In this document: piece by piece, positions 41,371 to 52,435 of the stretch
How the letters are laid out: the number at the start of each line of letters is the position of its first letter
Position numbering within the stretch: position 1 is the first letter of the stretch
Assembly: GCA_024867545.1 (NCBI GenBank)
Contig: JANFNE010000004.1
Location: 1,302,001 to 1,366,000 of the forward strand
Source of the DNA: Phytopythium helicoides
Taxonomy: Eukaryota; Oomycota; Peronosporomycetes; Pythiales; Pythiaceae
Length of the DNA: 64,000 nt
Direction: 5' to 3'
Position numbers and translations under genes: made by a program
The notes under the pieces: model-generated
Told to the model about the DNA's origin: nothing
What the model saw: only the letters and a program-made list of their open reading frames with translations
Databases searched by the model: none

Positions 41371-43127
41371 GGCGTTCTTCGTCGAGCTGAAGCGTCGGAG
41401 CGTGTCTGTAATCAAGCCTGGGAGGACCGACTTCGTGATGAGATCGTTGCCTACGAAACCCGTCTGGCCACACTCGCGCAGCAGCAGTGCTCTACTCGGT
41501 CTGCAGCGCACGAGCGACTAGCTCGCCGGGACCGTTTGATCGAGAGAATGGGCTCCGAATTAGAGCGTCAGCGAATGTATCCGGAAGACCTCGAGGTGCG
41601 TCTCCAAGATTCACTACGCGCACTTGAGGAAGCTCAATCTCAGGTGACGACTGCAACGCTTTCGCCACGCCGGCCAATGGACGTCGATGACATGTTGGAC
41701 TACCTCAACGTGCGAACCCGTGTCCGCGGCAACTGGATCCGTCTCCGCGAGCTTCTTGACGCCTTTGCCGCTGGTGATACAGACAGGGTCCCGGCTGCAA
41801 CAGTGATTTCGATCGAGGCGTTTGATGTTGCGTCCGATGTTGTGATTCCTGCTTTTCACCGGCGCGGATCGCCGGAGCCCTCGACGTCGAACGAGTCTAT
41901 GTCGATTACCCCGTTTTGTGCATGAGTACTTTCGAGCAGATCGGCTCGAGGACATGCTGAAAACGATGATAGTGTTTGGTGAGCTGGATAGCGTCCCATG
42001 GACGCACTTTGTGCCGACGGATCTGTTGAATTCAGCCTACCAATATGCCACAGCGCCAAACTTCCAAGCTTCACACCCGTGGCCACCAATCCCTCCGGTT
42101 GACGACGATGTATCGGATAGTTCCTTCAGCAGTGGCTCGGCGGCTGATCCGCCATTCAGGAGCAGAGCGAAAAGCCAGAGTCCGCTCGTTGCGAAGACAC
42201 CTGGACGCAAACGTCCTGCGGAGAGATCTCCCCGAGCCCAGCGAGATAAACTCCACGCAGGTGTCTCTGCCGTCAAAGAAGTTGAAGTCGGTGGTGGTAG
42301 ATGATGCCGAGCAATCGGACGAGCAGCTACGCGAGGCCGAGACATTTTTCAGACATGAGCCCGCGGCTCTATTTCGGTGTGCGCGTAGTCAACGCAAACC
42401 AAGGGTCGAACCGAGCTCTGCAGGGCTTCCCAATGTTTGTGCATCTACGAGCTGAAAGCACTACGGCCACATTGGACGCTCGTTGGGATCCGGTTGCATA
42501 CCGAGATCTCTTGCGCTCCTGCCCGTGGGAAACGCTCTTCAGGAATCGCGTCCGTCACTTGGCTTTTTTTACCACAACGTGACTTTTACTCAGCTTCGGC
42601 GCGCTGTCTTGAGTCGAGTGGTGAACTTCATGCATGAGTATGCCCAAGAAATTTGGGAGCGTCTACATTGGACATACATCCCGAAGGACCCGGCCAGCTT
42701 TGCGGGTCATCCCGAACTGGCTCGGATGTACCAGAGCAGGAAATCGCGTGCAGCGGTTTTCATGGCTGCGCGCCAGAAACTGCTTGAGACCACGGCTTGC
42801 CTCCCGACTGCAGTTTGGTACGAGCCTGAGTTGTGGGCGTGCCCGGATGGGTACTGTGAGTGGATACTCGAGCACCTGAAATTTGGGGTACCGCTAGCCG
42901 AACAAGTCCAGAAACTCGTTATGCGCGAGCCGGTGCGGTCGTGTTGGACGACCGGATCACTCGAGCCGTTGGTGAAGCTTGTTTCCGATGGAGTTTCCAG
43001 GGAGCTCGCCCGCACTCGCCGTACAGGTGAACCCCTTCCCAGCCACCTAATCCCGGCCGACCCCGAGCTAGATGAGCGTCCGTTCCATAAACCTGCGATC
43101 ACAGGTTCGTTCTCGAGGCGCGGGTGA
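41371..43127 (+). pseudogene. Decayed retroelement-associated ORF, antisense to pol
   Basis: An open coiled-coil-rich stretch (E-A-S-E-R-V-C, DRLRDEIVAYETRLATLAQQ, RDRLIERMGSELERQRMYPE) leads to VDDMLDYLNVRTRVRGNWIR. Homology then jumps frame at about 41880 (L-D-V-E-R-V-Y-V-D-Y-P), about 41910 (HEYFRADRLEDML), about 42280 and about 42540, with further sequence MSPRLYFGVRVVNANQGSNR, AYRDLLRSCPWETLFRNRVR, then FFYHNVTFTQLRRAVLSRVV and IWERLHWTYIPKDPASF, ending near 43127. Several frameshifts make it a pseudogene. I recall similar proteins in Phytophthora gypsy-like elements; that is from memory of the family. It lies on the strand opposite the integrase remnant and converges on it. Confidence 0.55.
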
Positions 43128-43399
43128 TGGTGGCCTAGCCCACTCGCCACCGTTTGCTCTTGTCGGCTCTCATGACAGCCAATGTTACTCCTTGTAATTG
43201 ATTCATAAATAACCAACACGCGCTGTCTTGCTCCCCGAATCTCGTCTTTATCCATCCCCTGTGTAGTGCCTGCTATGCAGATGTGAAAAGAATGCAAAGT
43301 GTCACTTGCGTGACCGTATTTCAGCTCCATCCACCGTTGGGTGGAGGCCGGTGATTGGGAAAACGCTGACAGGGCACTGGACAACCACGCCTTCCTGCG

Positions 43400-43933
43400 C
43401 TATAAAATCTCTGGATCGGGCTCATCATCTCCGGCTTGCATAGCACGGAACCGAGACCGCGCTTTCGCACTTTTATCAAATTCGAACAGTAGCTGTCCGC
43501 AGGATAGTTGAGCCGCTGGTAACCATTCGGGATCGGCATAGCCGACCCATTTGACAAGATATTCTCTTGTTCGGCGGGGCGTGCGAGTTCGCTTGACCCA
43601 TCGTACGTCGAGTATCTCTTCGGCCTCGTACTCGTCTGCGTCGGCCTCTGGCTCCCAGCTGTCTTCTGGCAGAAGCGCTGCGTCCCAGTCGTCGTCCTCG
43701 TCGAGCTCGAGGATCTCGGTTGGCCGGTCCGGGAACGCCACTCTTGGCTTGAGCCGGCCGACGTGTACCCATGGGTGGATACGGTATCCGGTACCTTCGA
43801 TGCAAAGCTTGACGCGGAAGTTGTCGGACTTCTCGACAATAGTGAACGGTCCGTGCCACAAATGTGCCAATTTCTTGGTCAACCCAGGCTGGACGCGCGC
43901 TAGGTATAGCCAGACCACGTCTCCAACCTCACC
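43400..43933 (-). pseudogene. Ty3/gypsy polyprotein remnant: integrase C-terminus plus chromodomain
   Basis: The minus-strand frame reads VGDVVWLYLARVQPGLTKKL, AHLWHGPFTIVEKSDNFRVK, the typical GPY/F-like end of a Ty3/gypsy integrase (W-x-G-P-F). Then follow H-V-G-R-L-K-P, an acidic linker, and a chromodomain: EAEEILDVRWVKR, REYLVKWVGYADPEWLPAAQ, ending in a stop at 43400. Everything upstream (protease, RT, RNase H, integrase core) is missing: the frame runs straight into the tandem array at 43933/43934. Chromodomains in chromoviruses steer integration to marked chromatin. No LTR could be recognised within the window. Confidence 0.85.
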
Positions 43934-44079
43934 AAAAACAACACCACACAAAACACTTTACCAACACATATATCACAATCTCTCACACACATATCCCTAC
44001 ACATCTTTGCAAACCAACCACATGCCAAATACTCAACACCGAGAAATCAACCCCAAGCCAACCAAACGCGCACGCACAT

Positions 44080-44330
44080 ACGCACCCAGTACGACTTGGG
44101 GAATTGTATGCGAACATGCCTCGTTTTTGTTCCAACACGTCTCCATTCTCGTCGACGACATGGCGACCCAAGGACATGCCGGTGTGACAGCAGTTGGAGG
44201 TATCAAAGAGTAGTTTGCTTGTGTTGAGAATGGCATCAATTTGGGTCGAACACACTTTTTTGTGTGGAGTGAGTTGGCATCGTGTGGTATGGGTCGATGG
44301 GTCGATGAGTGATTGTGAAAACTGAAAAGG
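44080..44330. other. Conserved non-tRNA block of the array unit (unit 1 copy)
   Basis: About 250-300 bp of mixed base composition, in contrast to the CA-rich spacers, and preserved in every unit. It includes a hairpin CACAC-T6-GTGTG at about 44249-44265. Frames through it are open in most units, but a 2-bp deletion in units 2, 12, 13, 14 and 18 shifts them, which argues against coding. I could not match it to U1, U2, U4, U5, U6, U6atac, 5S or 7SL RNA signatures. It could be an unknown non-coding RNA, a Pol III regulatory region or an origin. Confidence 0.5.
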
Positions 44331-44364
44331 CAGTGATTGAGTGGTCGGATGGAGATGGGGACAA

Positions 44365-44372
44365 TATAAATA
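44365..44372. promoter_or_regulatory. TATA-like element TATAAATA in array unit (unit 1 copy)
   Basis: TATAAATA on the plus strand, or TATTTATA on the minus strand, 56 bp beyond the 3' end of tRNA-Val; present in every unit. On the minus strand it would face the conserved unidentified block; on the plus strand it faces the back of tRNA-Val. Which, if either, is used is unknown. Confidence 0.4.
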
Positions 44373-44427
44373 GAAGGTCGTGTGAGGTGTGTGTGCGAGC
44401 GGCAAAGTAAGGAAAGTAGCAATAAGA

Positions 44428-44500
44428 TATCAGAGGAGGGGATCGAACCCTCGATCTTGAGCGTGTTAAGCTCACGTCCTAACCACTAGACGACACTGAC
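44428..44500 (-). tRNA. tRNA-Val(AAC), unit 1
   Basis: 73 nt including discriminator A; no intron. The anticodon stem TGAGC/GCTCA closes the loop TTAACAC, giving anticodon AAC. The T arm is GAGGG-TTCGATC-CCCTC (box B GGTTCGATC) and the D arm GTCTAGTGGTTAGGAC (box A). The acceptor pairs GTCAGTG with CTCTGAT, with one T-T mismatch at 6:67 and a G-T wobble at 1:72. The reading is unambiguous for valine. All array copies of the gene appear identical by eye. Confidence 0.93.
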
Positions 44501-44737
44501 ACTTGTCAAACACACTCATCAACACAAATATCACATACCACACAACACACACAACACACAAAATACACAAAATACAAAACATGTATACTATACACAACAA
44601 ACAACAAACAACACAACAAACGAACACATTCATATCACTCCATACCACTACACCATGACGGTTACACCTACCCTAATCGCATGTCATAACAAGTGGAAAC
44701 CAATCTACTATTCACCTTCTCCTCCCATGAATCCACA

Positions 44738-44769
44738 GATCCACCGATCCACGGATCCACGGATCCGTG
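44738..44769. repeat. GATCCAC short repeats ending in 12-bp palindrome (unit 1 copy)
   Basis: Four successive GATCCAC/GATCCG-type words end in the perfect palindrome CACGGATCCGTG (44758-44769), about 90 bp downstream of tRNA-Ser in its own direction. Repeated in every unit; from unit 11 onward the following base changes (GTGGGC instead of GTGAGC). Confidence 0.8.
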
Positions 44770-44826
44770 AGCAGGTGGAGGAGAAAAAGTGTGCAATGGA
44801 TGTGCCAATATGGGTTGAAAGACACG

Positions 44827-44832
44827 AAAAAA
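44827..44832 (-). terminator. Pol III T6 terminator of tRNA-Ser (unit 1 copy)
   Basis: Six T residues on the minus strand, 28 nt beyond the 3' end of the tRNA-Ser gene, as expected for RNA polymerase III termination. The same run is present in each unit. No equivalent run follows tRNA-Val for about 100 nt. Confidence 0.75.
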
Positions 44833-44859
44833 GAAGGGGGAGAAAGAACATAAAGCGGT

Positions 44860-44940
44860 CGACAGCTGTGAGATTTGAACTCACGCGGGTTACCCCAATA
44901 GATTTCTAGTCTATCGCCTTAACCACTCGGCCAAGCTGTC
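44860..44940 (-). tRNA. tRNA-Ser(AGA), unit 1
   Basis: 81-nt class II tRNA with long variable arm (TGGGGTAACCCGC). The acceptor GACAGCT/AGCTGTC is perfect and the discriminator G is typical of serine. The anticodon stem ATAGA/TCTAT closes loop CTAGAAA, anticodon AGA. The T arm is GTGAG-TTCAAAT-CTCAC. Intronless and apparently functional. Confidence 0.96.
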
Positions 44941-45496
44941 GGTCGAAAACCATCATTCCACACCTCACCGACCACCTACTCACTATCACACACAAACACA
45001 CACAAAAAACAACACCACACAAAACACTTTACCAACACATATATCACAATCTCTCACACACATATCCCTACACATCTTTGCAAACCAACCACATGCCAAA
45101 TACTCAACACCGAGAAATCAACCCCAAGCCAACCAAACGCGCACGCACATACGCACCCAGTACGACTTGGAATTGTATGCGAACATGCCTCGTTTTTGTT
45201 CCAACACGTCTCCATTCTCGTCGACGACATGGCGACCCAAGGACATGCCGGTGTGACAGCAGTTGGAGGTATCAAAGAGTAGTTTGCTTGTGTTGAGAAT
45301 GGCATCAATTTGGGTCGAACACACTTTTTTGTGTGGAGTGAGTTGGCATCGTGTGGTATGGGTCGATGGGTCGATGAGTGATTGTGAAAACTGAAAAGGC
45401 AGTGATTGAGTGGTCGGATGGAGATGGGGACAATATAAATAGAAGGTCGTGTGAGGTGTGTGTGCGAGCGGCAAAGTAAGGAAAGTAGCAATAAGA

Positions 45497-45569
45497 TATC
45501 AGAGGAGGGGATCGAACCCTCGATCTTGAGCGTGTTAAGCTCACGTCCTAACCACTAGACGACACTGAC
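45497..45569 (-). tRNA. tRNA-Val(AAC), unit 2
   Basis: Array copy, gene sequence as in unit 1; the flanking conserved block carries the 2-bp deletion (CTTGGAATTG). Confidence 0.93.
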
Positions 45570-45928
45570 ACTTGTCAAACACACTCATCAACACAAATAT
45601 CACATACCACACAACACACACAACACACAAAATACACAAAATACAAAACATGTATACTATACACAACAAACAACAAACAACACAACAAACGAACACATTC
45701 ATATCACTCCATACCACTACACCATGACGGTTACACCTACCCTAATCGCATGTCATAACAAGTGGAAACCAATCTACTATCCACCTTCTCCTCCCATGAA
45801 TCCACAGATCCACCGATCCACGGATCCACGGATCCGTGAGCAGGTGGAGGAGAAAAAGTGTGCAATGGATGTGCCAATATGGGTTGAAAGACACGAAAAA
45901 AGAAGGGGGAGAAAGAACATAAAGCGGT

Positions 45929-46009
45929 CGACAGCTGTGAGATTTGAACTCACGCGGGTTACCCCAATAGATTTCTAGTCTATCGCCTTAACCACTCGGC
46001 CAAGCTGTC
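45929..46009 (-). tRNA. tRNA-Ser(AGA), unit 2
   Basis: Array copy, gene sequence as in unit 1. Confidence 0.96.
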
Positions 46010-46567
46010 GGTCGAAAACCATCATTCCACACCTCACCGACCACCTACTCACTATCACACACAAACACACACAAAAAACAACACCACACAAAACACTTTA
46101 CCAACACATATATCACAATCTCTCACACACATATCCCTACACATCTTTGCAAACCAACCACATGCCAAATACTCAACACCGAGAAATCAACCCCAAGCCA
46201 ACCAAACGCGCACGCACATACGCACCCAGTACGACTTGGGGAATTGTATGCGAACATGCCTCGTTTTTGTTCCAACACGTCTCCATTCTCGTCGACGACA
46301 TGGCGACCCAAGGACATGCCGGTGTGACAGCAGTTGGAGGTATCAAAGAGTAGTTTGCTTGTGTTGAGAATGGCATCAATTTGGGTCGAACACACTTTTT
46401 TGTGTGGAGTGAGTTGGCATCGTGTGGTATGGGTCGATGGGTCGATGAGTGATTGTGAAAACTGAAAAGGCAGTGATTGAGTGGTCGGATGGAGATGGGG
46501 ACAATATAAATAGAAGGTCGTGTGAGGTGTGTGTGCGAGCGGCAAAGTAAGGAAAGTAGCAATAAGA

Positions 46568-46640
46568 TATCAGAGGAGGGGATCGAACCCTCGATCTTGA
46601 GCGTGTTAAGCTCACGTCCTAACCACTAGACGACACTGAC
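46568..46640 (-). tRNA. tRNA-Val(AAC), unit 3
   Basis: Array copy, as unit 1. Confidence 0.93.
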
Positions 46641-46999
46641 ACTTGTCAAACACACTCATCAACACAAATATCACATACCACACAACACACACAACACACA
46701 AAATACACAAAATACAAAACATGTATACTATACACAACAAACAACAAACAACACAACAAACGAACACATTCATATCACTCCATACCACTACACCATGACG
46801 GTTACACCTACCCTAATCGCATCTCATAACAAGTGGAAACCAATCTACTATCCACCTTCTCCTCCCATGAATCCACAGATCCACCGATCCACGGATCCAC
46901 GGATCCGTGAGCAGGTGGAGGAGAAAAAGTGTGCAATGGATGTGCCAATATGGGTTGAAAGACACGAAAAAAGAAGGGGGAGAAAGAACATAAAGCGGT

Positions 47000-47080
47000 C
47001 GACAGCTGTGAGATTTGAACTCACGCGGGTTACCCCAATAGATTTCTAGTCTATCGCCTTAACCACTCGGCCAAGCTGTC
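47000..47080 (-). tRNA. tRNA-Ser(AGA), unit 3
   Basis: Array copy, as unit 1; the spacer has the CATCTCAT variant shared only with unit 4. Confidence 0.96.
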
Positions 47081-47638
47081 GGTCGAAAACCATCATTCCA
47101 CACCTCACCGACCACCTACTCACTATCACACACAAACACACACAAAAAACAACACCACACAAAACACTTTACCAACACATATATCACAATCTCTCACACA
47201 CATATCCCTACACATCTTTGCAAACCAACCACATGCCAAATACTCAACACCGAGAAATCAACCCCAAGCCAACCAAACGCGCACGCACATACGCACCCAG
47301 TACGACTTGGGGAATTGTATGCGAACATGCCTCGTTTTTGTTCCAACACGTCTCCATTCTCGTCGACGACATGGCGACCCAAGGACATGCCGGTGTGACA
47401 GCAGTTGGAGGTATCAAAGAGTAGTTTGCTTGTGTTGAGAATGGCATCAATTTGGGTCGAACACACTTTTTTGTGTGGAGTGAGTTGGCATCGTGTGGTA
47501 TGGGTCGATGGGTCGATGAGTGATTGTGAAAACTGAAAAGGCAGTGATTGAGTGGTCGGATGGAGATGGGGACAATATAAATAGAAGGTCGTGTGAGGTG
47601 TGTGTGCGAGCGGCAAAGTAAGGAAAGTAGCAATAAGA

Positions 47639-47711
47639 TATCAGAGGAGGGGATCGAACCCTCGATCTTGAGCGTGTTAAGCTCACGTCCTAACCACTAG
47701 ACGACACTGAC
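47639..47711 (-). tRNA. tRNA-Val(AAC), unit 4
   Basis: Array copy, as unit 1. Confidence 0.93.
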
Positions 47712-48070
47712 ACTTGTCAAACACACTCATCAACACAAATATCACATACCACACAACACACACAACACACAAAATACACAAAATACAAAACATGTATACT
47801 ATACACAACAAACAACAAACAACACAACAAACGAACACATTCATATCACTCCATACCACTACACCATGACGGTTACACCTACCCTAATCGCATCTCATAA
47901 CAAGTGGAAACCAATCTACTATCCACCTTCTCCTCCCATGAATCCACAGATCCACCGATCCACGGATCCACGGATCCGTGAGCAGGTGGAGGAGAAAAAG
48001 TGTGCAATGGATGTGCCAATATGGGTTGAAAGACACGAAAAAAGAAGGGGGAGAAAGAACATAAAGCGGT

Positions 48071-48151
48071 CGACAGCTGTGAGATTTGAACTCACGCGGG
48101 TTACCCCAATAGATTTCTAGTCTATCGCCTTAACCACTCGGCCAAGCTGTC
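48071..48151 (-). tRNA. tRNA-Ser(AGA), unit 4
   Basis: Array copy, as unit 1; spacer variant CATCTCAT. Confidence 0.96.
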
Positions 48152-48709
48152 GGTCGAAAACCATCATTCCACACCTCACCGACCACCTACTCACTATCAC
48201 ACACAAACACACACAAAAAACAACACCACACAAAACACTTTACCAACACATATATCACAATCTCTCACACACATATCCCTACACATCTTTGCAAACCAAC
48301 CACATGCCAAATACTCAACACCGAGAAATCAACCCCAAGCCAACCAAACGCGCACGCACATACGCACCCAGTACGACTTGGGGAATTGTATGCGAACATG
48401 CCTCGTTTTTGTTCCAACACGTCTCCATTCTCGTCGACGACATGGCGACCCAAGGACATGCCGGTGTGACAGCAGTTGGAGGTATCAAAGAGTAGTTTGC
48501 TTGTGTTGAGAATGGCATCAATTTGGGTCGAACACACTTTTTTGTGTGGAGTGAGTTGGCATCGTGTGGTATGGGTCGATGGGTCGATGAGTGATTGTGA
48601 AAACTGAAAAGGCAGTGATTGAGTGGTCGGATGGAGATGGGGACAATATAAATAGAAGGTCGTGTGAGGTGTGTGTGCGAGCGGCAAAGTAAGGAAAGTA
48701 GCAATAAGA

Positions 48710-48782
48710 TATCAGAGGAGGGGATCGAACCCTCGATCTTGAGCGTGTTAAGCTCACGTCCTAACCACTAGACGACACTGAC
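48710..48782 (-). tRNA. tRNA-Val(AAC), unit 5
   Basis: Array copy, as unit 1. Confidence 0.93.
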
Positions 48783-49141
48783 ACTTGTCAAACACACTCA
48801 TCAACACAAATATCACATACCACACAACACACACAACACACAAAATACACAAAATACAAAACATGTATACTATACACAACAAACAACAAACAACACAACA
48901 AACGAACACATTCATATCACTCCATACCACTACACCATGACGGTTACACCTACCCTAATCGCATGTCATAACAAGTGGAAACCAATCTACTATCCACCTT
49001 CTCCTCCCATGAATCCACAGATCCACCGATCCACGGATCCACGGATCCGTGAGCAGGTGGAGGAGAAAAAGTGTGCAATGGATGTGCCAATATGGGTTGA
49101 AAGACACGAAAAAAGAAGGGGGAGAAAGAACATAAAGCGGT

Positions 49142-49222
49142 CGACAGCTGTGAGATTTGAACTCACGCGGGTTACCCCAATAGATTTCTAGTCTATCGCC
49201 TTAACCACTCGGCCAAGCTGTC
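49142..49222 (-). tRNA. tRNA-Ser(AGA), unit 5
   Basis: Array copy, as unit 1. Confidence 0.96.
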
Positions 49223-49780
49223 GGTCGAAAACCATCATTCCACACCTCACCGACCACCTACTCACTATCACACACAAACACACACAAAAAACAACACCAC
49301 ACAAAACACTTTACCAACACATATATCACAATCTCTCACACACATATCCCTACACATCTTTGCAAACCAACCACATGCCAAATACTCAACACCGAGAAAT
49401 CAACCCCAAGCCAACCAAACGCGCACGCACATACGCACCCAGTACGACTTGGGGAATTGTATGCGAACATGCCTCGTTTTTGTTCCAACACGTCTCCATT
49501 CTCGTCGACGACATGGCGACCCAAGGACATGCCGGTGTGACAGCAGTTGGAGGTATCAAAGAGTAGTTTGCTTGTGTTGAGAATGGCATCAATTTGGGTC
49601 GAACACACTTTTTTGTGTGGAGTGAGTTGGCATCGTGTGGTATGGGTCGATGGGTCGATGAGTGATTGTGAAAACTGAAAAGGCAGTGATTGAGTGGTCA
49701 GATGGAGATGGGGACAATATAAATAGAAGGTCGTGTGAGGTGTGTGTGCGAGCGGCAAAGTAAGGAAAGTAGCAATAAGA

Positions 49781-49853
49781 TATCAGAGGAGGGGATCGAA
49801 CCCTCGATCTTGAGCGTGTTAAGCTCACGTCCTAACCACTAGACGACACTGAC
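49781..49853 (-). tRNA. tRNA-Val(AAC), unit 6
   Basis: Array copy; 3' flank has the GGTCAGATGG variant. Confidence 0.93.
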
Positions 49854-50212
49854 ACTTGTCAAACACACTCATCAACACAAATATCACATACCACACAACA
49901 CACACAACACACAAAATACACAAAATACAAAACATGTATACTATACACAACAAACAACAAACAACACAACAAACGAACACATTCATATCACTCCATACCA
50001 CTACACCATGACGGTTACACCTACCCTAATCGCATGTCATAACAAGTGGAAACCAATCTACTATCCACCTTCTCCTCCCATGAATCCACAGATCCACCGA
50101 TCCACGGATCCACGGATCCGTGAGCAGGTGGAGGAGAAAAAGTGTGCAATGGATGTGCCAATATGGGTTGAAAGACACGAAAAAAGAAGGGGGAGAAAGA
50201 ACATAAAGCGGT

Positions 50213-50293
50213 CGACAGCTGTGAGATTTGAACTCACGCGGGTTACCCCAATAGATTTCTAGTCTATCGCCTTAACCACTCGGCCAAGCTGTC
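50213..50293 (-). tRNA. tRNA-Ser(AGA), unit 6
   Basis: Array copy, as unit 1. Confidence 0.96.
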
Positions 50294-50851
50294 GGTCGAA
50301 AACCATCATTCCACACCTCACCGACCACCTACTCACTATCACACACAAACACACACAAAAAACAACACCACACAAAACACTTTACCAACACATATATCAC
50401 AATCTCTCACACACATATCCCTACACATCTTTGCAAACCAACCACATGCCAAATACTCAACACCGAGAAATCAACCCCAAGCCAACCAAACGCGCACGCA
50501 CATACGCACCCAGTACGACTTGGGGAATTGTATGCGAACATGCCTCGTTTTTGTTCCAACACGTCTCCATTCTCGTCGACGACATGGCGACCCAAGGACA
50601 TGCCGGTGTGACAGCAGTTGGAGGTATCAAAGAGTAGTTTGCTTGTGTTGAGAATGGCATCAATTTGGGTCGAACACACTTTTTTGTGTGGAGTGAGTTG
50701 GCATCGTGTGGTATGGGTCGATGGGTCGATGAGTGATTGTGAAAACTGAAAAGGCAGTGATTGAGTGGTCGGATGGAGATGGGGACAATATAAATAGAAG
50801 GTCGTGTGAGGTGTGTGTGCGAGCGGCAAAGTAAGGAAAGTAGCAATAAGA

Positions 50852-50924
50852 TATCAGAGGAGGGGATCGAACCCTCGATCTTGAGCGTGTTAAGCTCACG
50901 TCCTAACCACTAGACGACACTGAC
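50852..50924 (-). tRNA. tRNA-Val(AAC), unit 7
   Basis: Array copy, as unit 1. Confidence 0.93.
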
Positions 50925-51283
50925 ACTTGTCAAACACACTCATCAACACAAATATCACATACCACACAACACACACAACACACAAAATACACAAAATACA
51001 AAACATGTATACTATACACAACAAACAACAAACAACACAACAAACGAACACATTCATATCACTCCATACCACTACACCATGACGGTTACACCTACCCTAA
51101 TCGCATGTCATAACAAGTGGAAACCAATCTACTATCCACCTTCTCCTCCCATGAATCCACAGATCCACCGATCCACGGATCCACGGATCCGTGAGCAGGT
51201 GGAGGAGAAAAAGTGTGCAATGGATGTGCCAATATGGGTTGAAAGACACGAAAAAAGAAGGGGGAGAAAGAACATAAAGCGGT

Positions 51284-51364
51284 CGACAGCTGTGAGATTT
51301 GAACTCACGCGGGTTACCCCAATAGATTTCTAGTCTATCGCCTTAACCACTCGGCCAAGCTGTC
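51284..51364 (-). tRNA. tRNA-Ser(AGA), unit 7
   Basis: Array copy, as unit 1. Confidence 0.96.
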
Positions 51365-51922
51365 GGTCGAAAACCATCATTCCACACCTCACCGACCACC
51401 TACTCACTATCACACACAAACACACACAAAAAACAACACCACACAAAACACTTTACCAACACATATATCACAATCTCTCACACACATATCCCTACACATC
51501 TTTGCAAACCAACCACATGCCAAATACTCAACACCGAGAAATCAACCCCAAGCCAACCAAACGCGCACGCACATACGCACCCAGTACGACTTGGGGAATT
51601 GTATGCGAACATGCCTCGTTTTTGTTCCAACACGTCTCCATTCTCGTCGACGACATGGCGACCCAAGGACATGCCGGTGTGACAGCAGTTGGAGGTATCA
51701 AAGAGTAGTTTGCTTGTGTTGAGAATGGCATCAATTTGGGTCGAACACACTTTTTTGTGTGGAGTGAGTTGGCATCGTGTGGTATGGGTCGATGGGTCGA
51801 TGAGTGATTGTGAAAACTGAAAAGGCAGTGATTGAGTGGTCGGATGGAGATGGGGACAATATAAATAGAAGGTCGTGTGAGGTGTGTGTGCGAGCGGCAA
51901 AGTAAGGAAAGTAGCAATAAGA

Positions 51923-51995
51923 TATCAGAGGAGGGGATCGAACCCTCGATCTTGAGCGTGTTAAGCTCACGTCCTAACCACTAGACGACACTGAC
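51923..51995 (-). tRNA. tRNA-Val(AAC), unit 8
   Basis: Array copy, as unit 1. Confidence 0.93.
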
Positions 51996-52354
51996 ACTTG
52001 TCAAACACACTCATCAACACAAATATCACATACCACACAACACACACAACACACAAAATACACAAAATACAAAACATGTATACTATACACAACAAACAAC
52101 AAACAACACAACAAACGAACACATTCATATCACTCCATACCACTACACCATGACGGTTACACCTACCCTAATCGCATGTCATAACAAGTGGAAACCAATC
52201 TACTATCCACCTTCTCCTCCCATGAATCCACAGATCCACCGATCCACGGATCCACGGATCCGTGAGCAGGTGGAGGAGAAAAAGTGTGCAATGGATGTGC
52301 CAATATGGGTTGAAAGACACGAAAAAAGAAGGGGGAGAAAGAACATAAAGCGGT

Positions 52355-52435
52355 CGACAGCTGTGAGATTTGAACTCACGCGGGTTACCCCAATAGATTT
52401 CTAGTCTATCGCCTTAACCACTCGGCCAAGCTGTC
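52355..52435 (-). tRNA. tRNA-Ser(AGA), unit 8
   Basis: Array copy, as unit 1. Confidence 0.96.

Noticed and set aside
44080..44330. Spliceosomal snRNA, 5S rRNA or 7SL RNA inside the unit
   Set aside because: I looked on both strands for U1, U2, U4, U5, U6, U6atac and 5S hallmark words and found none.
43983..44405. A 140-residue minus-strand frame repeated in most units
   Set aside because: A 2-bp deletion breaks it in five units and no start, splice or family support exists; kept only as the unidentified block.
44655..44909. An 84-residue frame repeated in all units
   Set aside because: It runs through the tRNA-Ser gene and a GATCCAC repeat; repetition reflects the array, not protein selection.
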